Source: RGIG8597 sp045133795 (GTDB lineage Bacteria > Spirochaetota > GWE2-31-10). Taken from it: DNA of 53,635 nt. The stretch is from the NCBI GenBank assembly GCA_045133795.1, contig JBGUUT010000013.1, positions 1 through 53,635 on the forward strand. The letters run 5' to 3'. Position 1 is the stretch's first letter; every line of letters begins with the position of its first letter. The translations under genes and the position numbers were made by a program. The notes under the pieces are model-generated. The model was not told where the DNA came from. It saw only the letters and a program-made list of their open reading frames with translations, and searched no databases. Positions 29,059 through 37,493 of this stretch are shown here, in pieces.

Positions 29059-29365
29059 CAGTTTTTCTCCTTGTATAATTTTGGAAAATAAACAATACAC
29101 TGATTTTTTAATGAAAATAATACAGTTATAGCAGTTTATTCTATTACTTTTTAAGTAAAAGAGTTTTAATTGTCAAATAATTTTCTTAAAACTACAGATA
29201 AAATACTCTGATATTTCGTATTATTTATATCTTTTCTTTTATCTTGCATTTTACGTATCCTTTTTTTAAAAAAGTTTGTATCTTACGAATGAAAAAGTAA
29301 AGTGTATTAAGCATTTTTTCTCATTGTCGATAGTTTTTATTAAGGAAAATATTCAGAGAATTAAT
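29059..29365. other. Divergent intergenic region (acyl-CoA synthetase / RND)
   Basis: A 307-nt AT-rich gap between divergent genes, with no RNA or gene seen. It holds one small inverted repeat, TTACTT/AAGTAA with a TTT loop (29144-29158), that could be an operator. Promoters for both genes must lie here but none stands out. Confidence 0.4.
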
Positions 29366-32300
29366 ATGTTAAATCTTTTATTACAGCGAAGACGAATTAT
29401 TTTGTTGATTTTAATGCCGTTAATGGTTGCCGGGATTTACCTTTATACAAAGTTGCCGGTAAATATGTATCCCGTAATGCGTAAACCTACGATTATGGTC
29501 AGACTTCCTCATGCGAGTTATACAGCGGAAGACTTTCATTTTGAATTCAGTGAGAAAATTGAAGAACGTCTGAACAGTCTTGATAATCTTGATAATATGG
29601 AAGCAACCTATTCAGCCGGACGTACGCAATATAAACTGGAGTTTGAATGGAATACAGATTTTAAGACGGCGAAAAGTGATGTCGAAAGTGAAATGAATTC
29701 ACTTATGGCAAGTCTTCCGGATGAATGTGAGAATTTTTCGGTTTATTCATATAGAAGCAGCGGTTCATATATGACCGTAGCGGTTTATTCTTCCGTAATG
29801 GAACAGAAACAACTTTATGATTTGGTTGAGCCTGTTTTGCGAGGGCGTTTTTCTCATGTAAAAGATGCGGAAGAGGTAACTATAGAAAATGTAGAAGTTT
29901 TGCAGGCAGAACTTTATTTACGAGTAAATGATATGTTGACTTACGGTTTGACTCCGGAAACCGTAGCTTCTGCAATCAAAAACGGTTATAAAAATATTTC
30001 TATCGGTACATTCAAAGAAAACAACAATGTATACAATTTGCGTATTAAAAACGGAATAGATACGGTTTTTGATATTGAGAATATTATTATCAAAGTTATC
30101 GGAAACAAAAAAGTACTGTTAAAAGATGTTGCCGATGTCTCTGTATTTTACGGTTTACCGTCGAGTATTTATACGATTAACGGTGAGCGTGGTGTGATTA
30201 TTTATGCGGAACCTAAAGAAGACGGCAATATAAAACAGATGGCGGATGATATAAAAGTAATCCTTGAAGAAGCTAAAAAAGATTTGCCGGACCATATAAC
30301 TTTTTATCCGTTAATCGACCCGTCGGAGTTTATTGATAATGCGATTATGAATGTAGTGCAATCGGCACTTTTGGGGGCATTACTTGCCGTTTTTGTAATA
30401 TTGTTATTTTTGGGAGAGTGGCGAAATACTTTGATTATCGTTATTTCTATTCCGGTAACAATGATAATGAGTTTTGTGATGATGTATATTTTCGGCGTGA
30501 CGGTAAATCTTATTTCTCTTTCCGGAATGACATTAGCGGTGGGAATGGTAATAGATTCGGCGATTGTAGTAATGGAAAATATTCACAGGCATCGTTTGGA
30601 GTATGCAGGAAAAGATTTTTTATTGATGATTCTTGATGCGGTAAGTGAAGTTCGCGGTTCCGTAATTGCATCGACATTGACAAGTATATGTGTATTTTTT
30701 CCGTTGTCATTTACGGCACCTTTATCAAATGCGATTCTCGGAGATATTGCAAGAACCGTAGTTTTTGCATTGACTGCATCTATTTTTACTGGGCTGGTTG
30801 TGACTCCGGTTTTGGCATATTATTTTTATCGTAATGTTCCGGTAACCGAGGATGTCGGAGGAATGGCTAAGTTTTCGCAGGGGCTTATGAATCATTTAAT
30901 TCGTATTTACGAAAGCGGATTAAGATTTCTGCTGAAATCAAAAACTCGATGTGTTATTGCTATAGTTTTTTCATGTCTGACACTTTTTTTATTGTTGATT
31001 TTTGTCGCACCGAAGATTACACGTGAAATTATAGCTAATCCGAAAAGTAACAGAATATCGATTCGTTGTTCTAACAATATAATAAAAGATGTAGAAGAAT
31101 TTCTTGATGCAATACAAATCGTAGAACAAAAAGCCGTTGATGTTTTGGGGGAACGTCTTGTAAGTCGTTATACAAATATTCGCGGTACAAATTGGGCTAA
31201 TATAATTATAGTTTTGCCTTCCAGTAAATATTTAGATGACGCTCTTGATGATTTGAAAGATGTTATTCAAAATGACAGCGAATGGGATTTTAGTATTGCC
31301 GGTTGGGACCCTTCAAGTTTACCGTTGCCGAGAACTTACGGATTGCATATTCAGGTAAGCGGTAAAGATAATCTTGAGATTGTACATATAATGGAAAAAA
31401 TCAGTGATGTGGTAAAAAAAGCAAATCTTTACAGAGGAACTTCAACTTCTCCGTCTACTCGTCAAAGTGATGAGATAATGCTGTTACCTCGCAGAAACGA
31501 ACTTGAGCATTTTCCCGAATTCTCAATATCTAAACTTGCTTCCATGATAAAGATTTTATTGAACGGAACGCAAGTTATAAAAGTGTCGGAAAATAATCAA
31601 ACTTTGTATGTTTATCTTGAATATCCGGAAGAAGCCGGGCGTTCTATCGAAGATATAATGAAATACCAGCTTCCGTATGAAAATAAAGCTTTTCCGTTTT
31701 CACACTTTTTTGATTATGAAAAGCGACACGGTGTAAGTGAGATTCGCAGTGATAACGGAGTGGAAACTTTTAATATTTATGCACATATGAACAGAGGAAC
31801 GCCCGATTATAAAAAAGGGGAGTTTGAAGCTATTATAAAACAGCGAATTGCAGAGGAAATAGAATTACCTCCGGGATATTCTATTACGTTTGTCGATACT
31901 CAACAGGTTATTAATGAAGCTGTAAGTTCTTTGTTTTCTACTATAATTATTTGTGTAATTCTTATTTATATGGTATTGGGAATTCAATTTAATTCTTTGC
32001 GTATTCCGATAATTATATTAACTTCTATTCCGTTGGGACTTATAGGAGTTGTAACGTTTTTATTTATGGCGAATTCTACGATTTCACTCAATTCACTTTT
32101 GGGAACAATACTTTTGAGCGGAATTGTTGTAAATAATGCAATTATTATTATAGATTTTTATATTGCTTACCGTGATAAATATCAGACACGCGAAGATGCT
32201 CTCGTAATGGTGGGACGGTTGCGTTTTACTCCGATTTTAATTACGACAATGACGACTCTTTTGGGGATGTTGCCGATTGCGTTGGCTCTGGGGGACAGTA

Positions 32301-32434
32301 CGAATATTGTACAGCCTTTAGGAATTGCCGTTTGCGGAGGTCTTGCTGTTTCCACATTTTTAACGTTACTTTTGCTTCCGGCGATATTAAATTTATTTCC
32401 GGAACAAATAATTATAAAAAAATATAAAAATTGA
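29366..32434 (+). CDS. RND-family efflux transporter (AcrB-like inner-membrane pump)
   Basis: 1,022 residues from the ATG at 29366; the open frame begins at a TTG 30 codons earlier, but MLNLLLQRRRIILLILMPL is the normal RND N-terminus. Twelve-helix plan with two large periplasmic loops: TM1, loop (~35-315), TM2-6 (QSALLGALLAVFVILLFLG onwards), TM7, second loop, TM8-12. In TM4 the usual Asp pair is Asp397-Ser398 (GMVIDSAIVVMENI), so only one of the two proton-relay Asp residues is kept, though Asp at the second position is also replaced in some other RND branches. No membrane-fusion or outer-membrane partner is adjacent. Substrate unknown. Confidence 0.9.
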   Translation: MLNLLLQRRRIILLILMPLMVAGIYLYTKLPVNMYPVMRKPTIMVRLPHASYTAEDFHFEFSEKIEERLNSLDNLDNMEATYSAGRTQYKLEFEWNTDFKTAKSDVESEMNSLMASLPDECENFSVYSYRSSGSYMTVAVYSSVMEQKQLYDLVEPVLRGRFSHVKDAEEVTIENVEVLQAELYLRVNDMLTYGLTPETVASAIKNGYKNISIGTFKENNNVYNLRIKNGIDTVFDIENIIIKVIGNKKVLLKDVADVSVFYGLPSSIYTINGERGVIIYAEPKEDGNIKQMADDIKVILEEAKKDLPDHITFYPLIDPSEFIDNAIMNVVQSALLGALLAVFVILLFLGEWRNTLIIVISIPVTMIMSFVMMYIFGVTVNLISLSGMTLAVGMVIDSAIVVMENIHRHRLEYAGKDFLLMILDAVSEVRGSVIASTLTSICVFFPLSFTAPLSNAILGDIARTVVFALTASIFTGLVVTPVLAYYFYRNVPVTEDVGGMAKFSQGLMNHLIRIYESGLRFLLKSKTRCVIAIVFSCLTLFLLLIFVAPKITREIIANPKSNRISIRCSNNIIKDVEEFLDAIQIVEQKAVDVLGERLVSRYTNIRGTNWANIIIVLPSSKYLDDALDDLKDVIQNDSEWDFSIAGWDPSSLPLPRTYGLHIQVSGKDNLEIVHIMEKISDVVKKANLYRGTSTSPSTRQSDEIMLLPRRNELEHFPEFSISKLASMIKILLNGTQVIKVSENNQTLYVYLEYPEEAGRSIEDIMKYQLPYENKAFPFSHFFDYEKRHGVSEIRSDNGVETFNIYAHMNRGTPDYKKGEFEAIIKQRIAEEIELPPGYSITFVDTQQVINEAVSSLFSTIIICVILIYMVLGIQFNSLRIPIIILTSIPLGLIGVVTFLFMANSTISLNSLLGTILLSGIVVNNAIIIIDFYIAYRDKYQTREDALVMVGRLRFTPILITTMTTLLGMLPIALALGDSTNIVQPLGIAVCGGLAVSTFLTLLLLPAILNLFPEQIIIKKYKN

Positions 32435-32545
32435 TACTTTTTAAGATAAAAATAAAAAGATATTGCAGATAGTTGACTTTTGATTATAATCGTTTTGTTT
32501 TTTTAAAAGACTGGGATTATTAAAATAAAAATAAGAGGGGAATAC

Positions 32546-33571
32546 ATGTTTGAAAACGAACTTGTTACTGAAAATCAAAATTTAAGAGAGGTACTGGAAG
32601 TAGCAAAGCAAATTACCGCAGAATTGGATATTAAGCGGATTACTAAGAATATAACTTATTTTGTTCGTTCCAAATTTAATACATGGTGTTCTTTTATCCT
32701 TCCGGAAGATTTCGACAGTGATTTACCGGTGGAATTTATTTATGAAGGACCTAAACTTCGCAAGAAGAAAATGGCATTTGATTCGTTAAAACCGGTATTT
32801 GATTTCTTTCAATCGGCTGAATATAACCAGATTTCATTTTCTCAATTTTCAAATGATTTTCCGGATAAGCAGATTGTTGAAATATTAGAAGAGAGATCTC
32901 CGGACTTTTTCTTACCTTTGCGTGGAGAAAGCGGGATATTGGGAGTTTACGTTCAAGGTAAAAAGGAAGATTTAAGTGCTTTTACTATTGAAGAAATTCA
33001 ATTTTTGACAAATGTTACCGGTTTTGGTTCGATTTCGATTGAGAATGCCAACTTTTACCGCCGAGCGATTACAGACAGAATGACGAAATTGTACAATCAT
33101 CATCAATTTGAAAAAACTCTTGAAGAATATATTCAAAAAGCTCAAAATGGTGATATAGCTCCGTTTTCTCTTGTAATGTTTGATATTGACCATTTTAAAT
33201 CTTTTAATGATAACTATGGTCATTTACAAGGTGATATTATTATTAAAGATATTGCCAGAATGCTTTTGTCTGAAGTGCGAGATTGTGATTATCCTGCACG
33301 TTACGGCGGGGAAGAGTTTATTGTAATCTTGCCGGAGACATCATTGGATGAAGCGGAAATCTTTGCTTCCAGACTTCGCAAAAATATCGAAAGCCATGAA
33401 TTTCCGGGTGAAAACAGAACTTTCCAATGTACGGTAAGTTTAGGTGTTGCGGAATATTCTAAAAAATACGTTAAAAATAATACCGATATGGTTGGTTATG
33501 TAGATAAAGCTCTTTATACATCTAAGGAAAACGGGCGAAATCAAGTAACGAAATTTATTTATAAAAAATAA
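32546..33571 (+). CDS. GAF-GGDEF diguanylate cyclase
   Basis: 341 residues. N-terminal ~1-170 is GAF-like (ending GFGSISIENANFYRRA), then a GGDEF domain starting DRMTKLYNHHQFE. The active site GGEEF at residues 254-258 is intact, and the inhibitory I-site RDCD (245-248) sits exactly five residues before it, so product inhibition is expected. The metal-binding FDIDHFKSFND is present. It makes cyclic-di-GMP from GTP. There is no membrane segment, so it is cytosolic and probably controlled by a ligand of the GAF domain. The GAGGGG ribosome site is good and a terminator follows. Confidence 0.93.
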   Translation: MFENELVTENQNLREVLEVAKQITAELDIKRITKNITYFVRSKFNTWCSFILPEDFDSDLPVEFIYEGPKLRKKKMAFDSLKPVFDFFQSAEYNQISFSQFSNDFPDKQIVEILEERSPDFFLPLRGESGILGVYVQGKKEDLSAFTIEEIQFLTNVTGFGSISIENANFYRRAITDRMTKLYNHHQFEKTLEEYIQKAQNGDIAPFSLVMFDIDHFKSFNDNYGHLQGDIIIKDIARMLLSEVRDCDYPARYGGEEFIVILPETSLDEAEIFASRLRKNIESHEFPGENRTFQCTVSLGVAEYSKKYVKNNTDMVGYVDKALYTSKENGRNQVTKFIYKK

Positions 33572-33604
33572 TTCGGTAAATAAGATTTTTACTTATGATT
33601 AAAA

Positions 33605-33648
33605 AAAGGCTTAATTTCGACAAATTCGGAATTGAGCCTTTCTTATTT
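33605..33648 (+). terminator. Terminator after the GGDEF gene
   Basis: AAAGGCTTAATTTCG (33605-33619) pairs with CGGAATTGAGCCTTT (33627-33641) with two G-T pairs; the T-rich tail is imperfect. Confidence 0.7.
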
Positions 33649-33782
33649 TGTCGGATATCATAAGGTAGTAAAATGTAATTTAAGAAACGGTATATCTGTT
33701 TGATTTTAGTTTAAAAATCTCAAAGAAAATTATTGATACTAAAATACAATTCTGATAGAACTTCGCTGTCAAGAAATAATAG

Positions 33783-33812
33783 GTAAACCGGGATTTTACG
33801 GTTTACTTTATT
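33783..33812 (+). promoter_or_regulatory. Leader hairpin before glnN (possible attenuator)
   Basis: GTAAACCG (33783-33790), an 8-nt loop and CGGTTTAC (33799-33806) are followed by TTTATTT and then, 12 nt on, by the GAGGAG ribosome site. The hairpin plus T-rich tail just before the start suggests attenuation or mRNA protection; no known riboswitch was recognised. Confidence 0.4.
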
Positions 33813-33836
33813 TAGCCATAAAAAGAGGAGACAAAA

Positions 33837-35918
33837 ATGGACGTATCGACGATTTTCGGGAGCATGGTTTTTAATGAAACTGTAATGCAGGAAAGACTTC
33901 CAAAAGAAATATTTAAATCATTAAAACAAACAATGGAAGAAGGAACTGCCCTTGATTTAACGGTTGCGAATTCTGTCGCAAATGCAATGAAGAATTGGGC
34001 TATTGAAAAAGGTGTAACTCACTATACGCATTGGTTTCAACCTATGACCGGTATTACTGCCGAAAAACACGACAGTTTCATTTCTCCGATATCCGGCGGA
34101 AAAGTTATTATGGAGTTTTCCGGGAAAGAGTTGATAAAAGGGGAGCCGGACGGTTCAAGTTTTCCGTCAGGAGGTTTGCGTGCTACATGTGAAGCTCGTG
34201 GATATACAGCTTGGGACCCGACTTCATACGCTTTTATAAAAGACGGTTCTTTGTGTATTCCGACAGCATTCTGTTCGTACAGCGGTGAGTCTCTTGATAA
34301 AAAAACTCCGCTTTTACGTTCAATGGAAGTTATAGATAAACAATGCAGAAGAATTTTAAAACTTTTTGGTAAAGATGTTAAAAAGGTAACTCCTACAGTC
34401 GGTCCGGAACAAGAATATTTCCTTATAGATAAAGATTTATACAATAAAAGAAAAGACTTAATGTTTTGTAACAGAACGCTTTTTGGTGCAAAACCGCCTA
34501 AAGGTCAGGAATTGGAAGACCATTATTTCGGAGCTATCAAGCCGAGAGTCGATGCTTTTATGAAAGAGCTTGATGAAGAATTGTGGAAACTCGGAATTCT
34601 TTCTAAGACAAAACATAATGAAGTTGCACCGTGTCAACATGAAATGGCACCGATTTTTACGACGACGAATCTTTCTACAGACCAAAACCAGCTTACTATG
34701 GAAATTATGAAGAAAGTTGCTCAAAAACATAATTTAGTATGTATTCTTCATGAAAAACCTTTTGCCGGTGTAAACGGTTCGGGAAAACACAATAACTGGT
34801 CGCTTTCTACAAATACGGGCGAAAATCTACTTGAGCCGGGTAATACGCCGGAAGATAATGCTCAATTCCTTTTGGTGTTGACAGCTATTATCAAAGCGGT
34901 TGATGAACATCAAGATTTGTTGAGATTGTCGGTAGCATTTGCCGGAAATGACCATCGATTGGGAGCTGATGAAGCACCTCCTGCGATTATTTCAATATTC
35001 TTAGGCGATGAACTTACGGCGATATTGGAATCTATTATGTCCGGTAAACCGTATGACAAAAAGGCAAAAGAAGTAATGAAACTCGGTGTAGATATTCTTC
35101 CGGCATTTCCGAAAGATAACACAGACAGAAACAGAACTTCACCGTTTGCATTTACAGGTAATAAGTTTGAGTTCCGTTCTCTTGGTTCCAGCATGTCTAT
35201 TGCATGTCCTAATATTATGCTTAATACAATTACGGCTGATGTATTATGTCAATTTGCTGATGAATTGGAAAAAGCGGACGATTTTAATATGGCGTTAAAT
35301 GCACTTATTAAAAAGACATTAAATGACCATAAAAGAATAATTTTTAACGGAGACGGTTATTCTCAAGAATGGGTTGATGAGGCAGAAAGAAGAGGTTTGT
35401 TAAATCTAAAGACAACAACCGATGCTTTACCGCATTTCCTTGATGAAAAGAACGTGAAGCTTTTCTTAAAACATAAAGTTCATACTGAAACTGAAATAGA
35501 AGCTCGTTATAAGATTCAAATGGAAGATTATTGTAAAGTGCTTAATATTGAAGTTATGACAATGCTTGAAATGGTAAGAAAAGAAATTACACCGGCAGTT
35601 ATAAACTTTATAAAAGATGTTTCGGATTCAGCTTTAAGTATGAAAAACCTTATCGGTGAAGCTGCAAAAACTCAAGTGGAATTAGTAAAAGAATTATCTG
35701 TACTTATTGATGAATTAACTTGCAATACAAGAACACTTGAAGAAACTGCTGCGAAAGTAAAAGATTGTGACAATGTTACCGACAGCGGAAAGTTTTATAC
35801 TGATTCTGTTATCCCGGCGATGAATGAAGTAAGAAGAGTTGCCGATAAACTTGAAACGATTGTGGGCACAGATTATTGGCCGTTCCCTACATATGCAGAC
35901 TTGCTTTTCCGTATATAA
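33837..35918 (+). CDS. glnN: Glutamine synthetase type III
   Basis: 693 residues, the length typical of GSIII and far longer than GSI (~470). It makes glutamine from glutamate, ammonia and ATP in the cytosol. Visible GSIII features are VTHYTHWFQPMTG and HDSFISPISGG near the N-terminus, VGPEQEYFLID (metal-binding Glu), KHNEVAPCQHEMAPIF, HEKPFAGVNGSGKHNNWS (the ATP/ammonia region) and NDHRLGADEAPP. The C-terminal ~120 residues are helical. A leader hairpin lies before the ribosome site. No nitrogen regulator or amt gene is adjacent. Confidence 0.96.
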   Translation: MDVSTIFGSMVFNETVMQERLPKEIFKSLKQTMEEGTALDLTVANSVANAMKNWAIEKGVTHYTHWFQPMTGITAEKHDSFISPISGGKVIMEFSGKELIKGEPDGSSFPSGGLRATCEARGYTAWDPTSYAFIKDGSLCIPTAFCSYSGESLDKKTPLLRSMEVIDKQCRRILKLFGKDVKKVTPTVGPEQEYFLIDKDLYNKRKDLMFCNRTLFGAKPPKGQELEDHYFGAIKPRVDAFMKELDEELWKLGILSKTKHNEVAPCQHEMAPIFTTTNLSTDQNQLTMEIMKKVAQKHNLVCILHEKPFAGVNGSGKHNNWSLSTNTGENLLEPGNTPEDNAQFLLVLTAIIKAVDEHQDLLRLSVAFAGNDHRLGADEAPPAIISIFLGDELTAILESIMSGKPYDKKAKEVMKLGVDILPAFPKDNTDRNRTSPFAFTGNKFEFRSLGSSMSIACPNIMLNTITADVLCQFADELEKADDFNMALNALIKKTLNDHKRIIFNGDGYSQEWVDEAERRGLLNLKTTTDALPHFLDEKNVKLFLKHKVHTETEIEARYKIQMEDYCKVLNIEVMTMLEMVRKEITPAVINFIKDVSDSALSMKNLIGEAAKTQVELVKELSVLIDELTCNTRTLEETAAKVKDCDNVTDSGKFYTDSVIPAMNEVRRVADKLETIVGTDYWPFPTYADLLFRI

Positions 35919-35943
35919 TAAAAACGGAAACTTGTAATTATAA

Positions 35944-35980
35944 AAAATCACCTTGTATAACAACAAGGTGATTTTTTTTT
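35944..35980. terminator. Bidirectional terminator between glnN and the thioesterase
   Basis: AAAATCACCTTG (35944-35955) pairs with CAAGGTGATTTT (35964-35975), with a T run after and an A run before, so it can serve both convergent genes. Confidence 0.9.
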
Positions 35981-35988
35981 GTATAGAT

Positions 35989-36489
35989 TTAAAGTCGAAA
36001 ATCAAGTTCAGTCAAATTGTCGGTTATTGAATAACACATTTCTTCATGGAAATTGGCTGTTTCGGCAATCTTTTCAGCCGGCAATTTGATGTAGTTAGCT
36101 GTTGCATTTGCCAAAAGTAAACCTGTATTATCAAAAATTTGAGTCTCGGCGATAAACATTCGTGAAGTTTGTTTAGTTATTATTCCGCGACCGAAAAGCT
36201 GAGTATCATAAGGTACCGGTTTGCGAAATTTTGTTTCCAGTGAAAGTGTTACACCCAAACCTTCTGCATTTTCTACCCAATACGCACGCATTGCAAGTTC
36301 ATCAAGCATTGTAGCAATCAAACCGCCGTGTACTCGCAACGGGAAACTTTGATGTTCTGATTTGTATTGAAACTGTGTCATTACACTTCCGTCTTCCATG
36401 TCATAAAAAGGAGCTTTTAAACCTACCGGATTGTCTAATCCGCAAATAAAACACATTTTGCTGTTGAGTTGTCTTTTTACAATTTTCAT
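35989..36489 (-). CDS. PaaI-type hotdog thioesterase
   Basis: 166 residues using the ATG at 36489, which follows CGGAGG; the open frame extends 18 codons further without a ribosome site. Hotdog fold with RVHGGLIATMLDELAMRAYW (HGG and the downstream catalytic-type Asp/Glu), then TKFRKPVPYDTQLFGRG. An N-terminal CFICG pair of cysteines could bind metal, as in some relatives. It probably hydrolyses an acyl-CoA thioester in the cytosol; substrate unknown. It is convergent with glnN, and the accessory island begins just beyond its start. Confidence 0.88.
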   Translation of the reverse strand: MKIVKRQLNSKMCFICGLDNPVGLKAPFYDMEDGSVMTQFQYKSEHQSFPLRVHGGLIATMLDELAMRAYWVENAEGLGVTLSLETKFRKPVPYDTQLFGRGIITKQTSRMFIAETQIFDNTGLLLANATANYIKLPAEKIAETANFHEEMCYSITDNLTELDFRL

Positions 36490-36566
36490 AATTACCTCCG
36501 ATTTTGAAAAATCGATTTTAAGTGAAAAAAAGTAGAACGGCAAGTGTTATAGGCAAAAAAGTGTCG

Positions 36567-36602
36567 AGACCTTTATGCTGAAATGAGATAGAGGTCTGTC
36601 CC
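36567..36602. repeat. REP-like palindrome, copy 3 (degenerate)
   Basis: AGACCTTTAT (36567-36576) pairs with ATAGAGGTCT (36588-36597) and is followed by GTCCC; the outer arm is no longer paired on the left side. Confidence 0.75.
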
Positions 36603-36644
36603 TTAAAAAAATAAAATAAAAAAAAGTTAATTTTTTTTCATTCG

Positions 36645-36678
36645 GTAGCGTTATTTGAGACACCGGGTATGTTATAGT
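36645..36678 (+). promoter_or_regulatory. Promoter-like block, copy A
   Basis: GTAGCGTTATTTGAGAC (36645-36661), 6 nt, then TATGTTATAGT (36668-36678). The same 17 nt with the same offset to a similar TATG-type box recurs before cas12a (copy B), which suggests a shared promoter or regulator site. It lies just before a structured-RNA candidate. Confidence 0.5.
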
Positions 36679-36679
36679 G

Positions 36680-36876
36680 CTTGTGAATGACATCAAAAGT
36701 TATTTAAAAAGGTCTTTTTTATTACTTGACTATCATTTTTTACCTCCCGGCCTTTGGATAACAACTTTTAAACGGATGTAAACTTTGTTATCCGAATCAA
36801 ACTTTTGATGTCAAACTTGACCTCACGTGCGGCAGACCCCCTCCCAATCCTCAATTTGTCTGCCGCATATTTTTAT
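36680..36876 (+). ncRNA. Candidate structured RNA upstream of cas12a
   Basis: About 195 nt with no credible reading frame. A perfect 14-bp long-range stem pairs TGACATCAAAAGTT (36688-36701) with AACTTTTGATGTCA (36800-36813). Inside it a 12-bp stem pairs TTTGGATAACAA (36753-36764) with TTGTTATCCGAA (36785-36796). It ends with a terminator-like hairpin, TGCGGCAGAC/GTCTGCCGCA (36828-36867), followed by TATTTTTAT. A promoter-like block precedes it. Alternatively the 14-bp arms could be terminal inverted repeats of a 126-bp MITE. Not recognised as a known RNA family. Confidence 0.5.
36828..36876 (+). terminator. Terminator-like hairpin of the RNA candidate
   Basis: TGCGGCAGAC (36828-36837) and GTCTGCCGCA (36858-36867) form a perfect 10-bp GC-rich stem with a 20-nt pyrimidine-rich loop and the tail TATTTTTATC. 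Confidence 0.65.
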
Positions 36877-36893
36877 CATGCGTTTGTAGGTGT

Positions 36894-36930
36894 CAGACCT
36901 CTATACTATTTTAGAATTAAGGTCTGTCCC
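36894..36930. repeat. REP-like palindrome, copy 4 (degenerate)
   Basis: CAGACCT (36894-36900) pairs with AGGTCTG (36920-36926) and is followed by TCCC; the inner stem is partly broken. Confidence 0.75.
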
Positions 36931-36976
36931 TTAAAAATATAGTGATTATTTAAATATAAGGAGTTCTAATATGACC

Positions 36977-37335
36977 TTGTGTAAGGAATAAACTTTGGTT
37001 CAAAGTTTTATAAAACTTTTCCGGGGTAAAATCTAATTTGCCGGCTATGCCGGCGTTTGGAATTCGTTTTGAGTTCAAAACGTGTAATCTTTAGGAGAGG
37101 GAAACCATCTCAAAGTTGCGATGTCCGAAGTTTTCCCTCTCCCTTCCTTGGACACGCTTGGCTTTTATTTTTCATTCTCTCTTTTTTCACTTTTCGATTG
37201 CTGAGCAACGATGAGTTCACAACGTGAACAAATGAAATGTTTTCGCAAGAAAACATCGAGCGTAAGCCTGTCGAAGCAATCTTACCATGTGTAAGCAGTC
37301 AATCTTACCATGTGTAAGCAGTCAATCTTACCGTC
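36977..37335. other. Hairpin cluster upstream of cas12a
   Basis: No gene seen. Inverted repeats in order: CCTT/AAGG (36975-36986), AAACTTTG/CAAAGTTT (36990-37008, GTT loop) overlapping an 18-nt perfect palindrome at 37002-37019, GCCGGC/GCCGGC (37040-37054), CGTTTTG/CAAAACG (37065-37082), GGAGAGGGAAA/TTTCCCTCTCC (37094-37142), TTGC/GCAA (37198-37208), GTTCAC/GTGAAC (37215-37229), ATGTTTTC/GAAAACAT with a GCAA loop (37237-37256), and CTTAC/GTAAG twice (37281-37295 and 37304-37318) as part of a 23-bp tandem repeat. Function unknown. Confidence 0.7.
37281..37332. repeat. 23-bp tandem repeat with hairpin
   Basis: The unit CTTACCATGTGTAAGCAGTC plus AAT occurs at 37281 and 37304, with a third partial copy (CTTACC) at 37327. 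Each full unit contains the hairpin CTTAC-CATGT-GTAAG. Confidence 0.9.
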
Positions 37336-37417
37336 AAGAATTTTTGGAGAGGTAATAATTAAAGTAATGTGGGTGAAAAAAATATAATAATTAAATTTTA
37401 TTAAAAAATATTTTGCT

Positions 37418-37451
37418 GTAGCGTTATTTGAGACTTTTAATATGATACAAT
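37418..37451 (+). promoter_or_regulatory. Promoter-like block, copy B (cas12a promoter region)
   Basis: The same 17 nt as copy A (GTAGCGTTATTTGAGAC, 37418-37434), 6 nt, then TATGATACAAT (37441-37451), 43 nt before the cas12a ATG. TATGAT or TACAAT are possible -10 boxes; the exact promoter cannot be fixed by eye. Confidence 0.5.
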
Positions 37452-37461
37452 CTAAAATATT

Positions 37462-37475
37462 TGTACAGTTGTACT
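37462..37475 (+). promoter_or_regulatory. crRNA-repeat-like hairpin in the cas12a 5' UTR
   Basis: TGTACAGTTGTACT contains GUAC-AGUU-GUAC, a 4-bp stem with a 4-nt loop, similar to the repeat stem-loop CTAC-TGTT-GTAG. It ends 18 nt before the ATG and just upstream of the AAGGAG ribosome site. A Cas12a binding site for autoregulation is an inference. Confidence 0.4.
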
Positions 37476-37493
37476 GAAAAAGGAGTTTATTTT

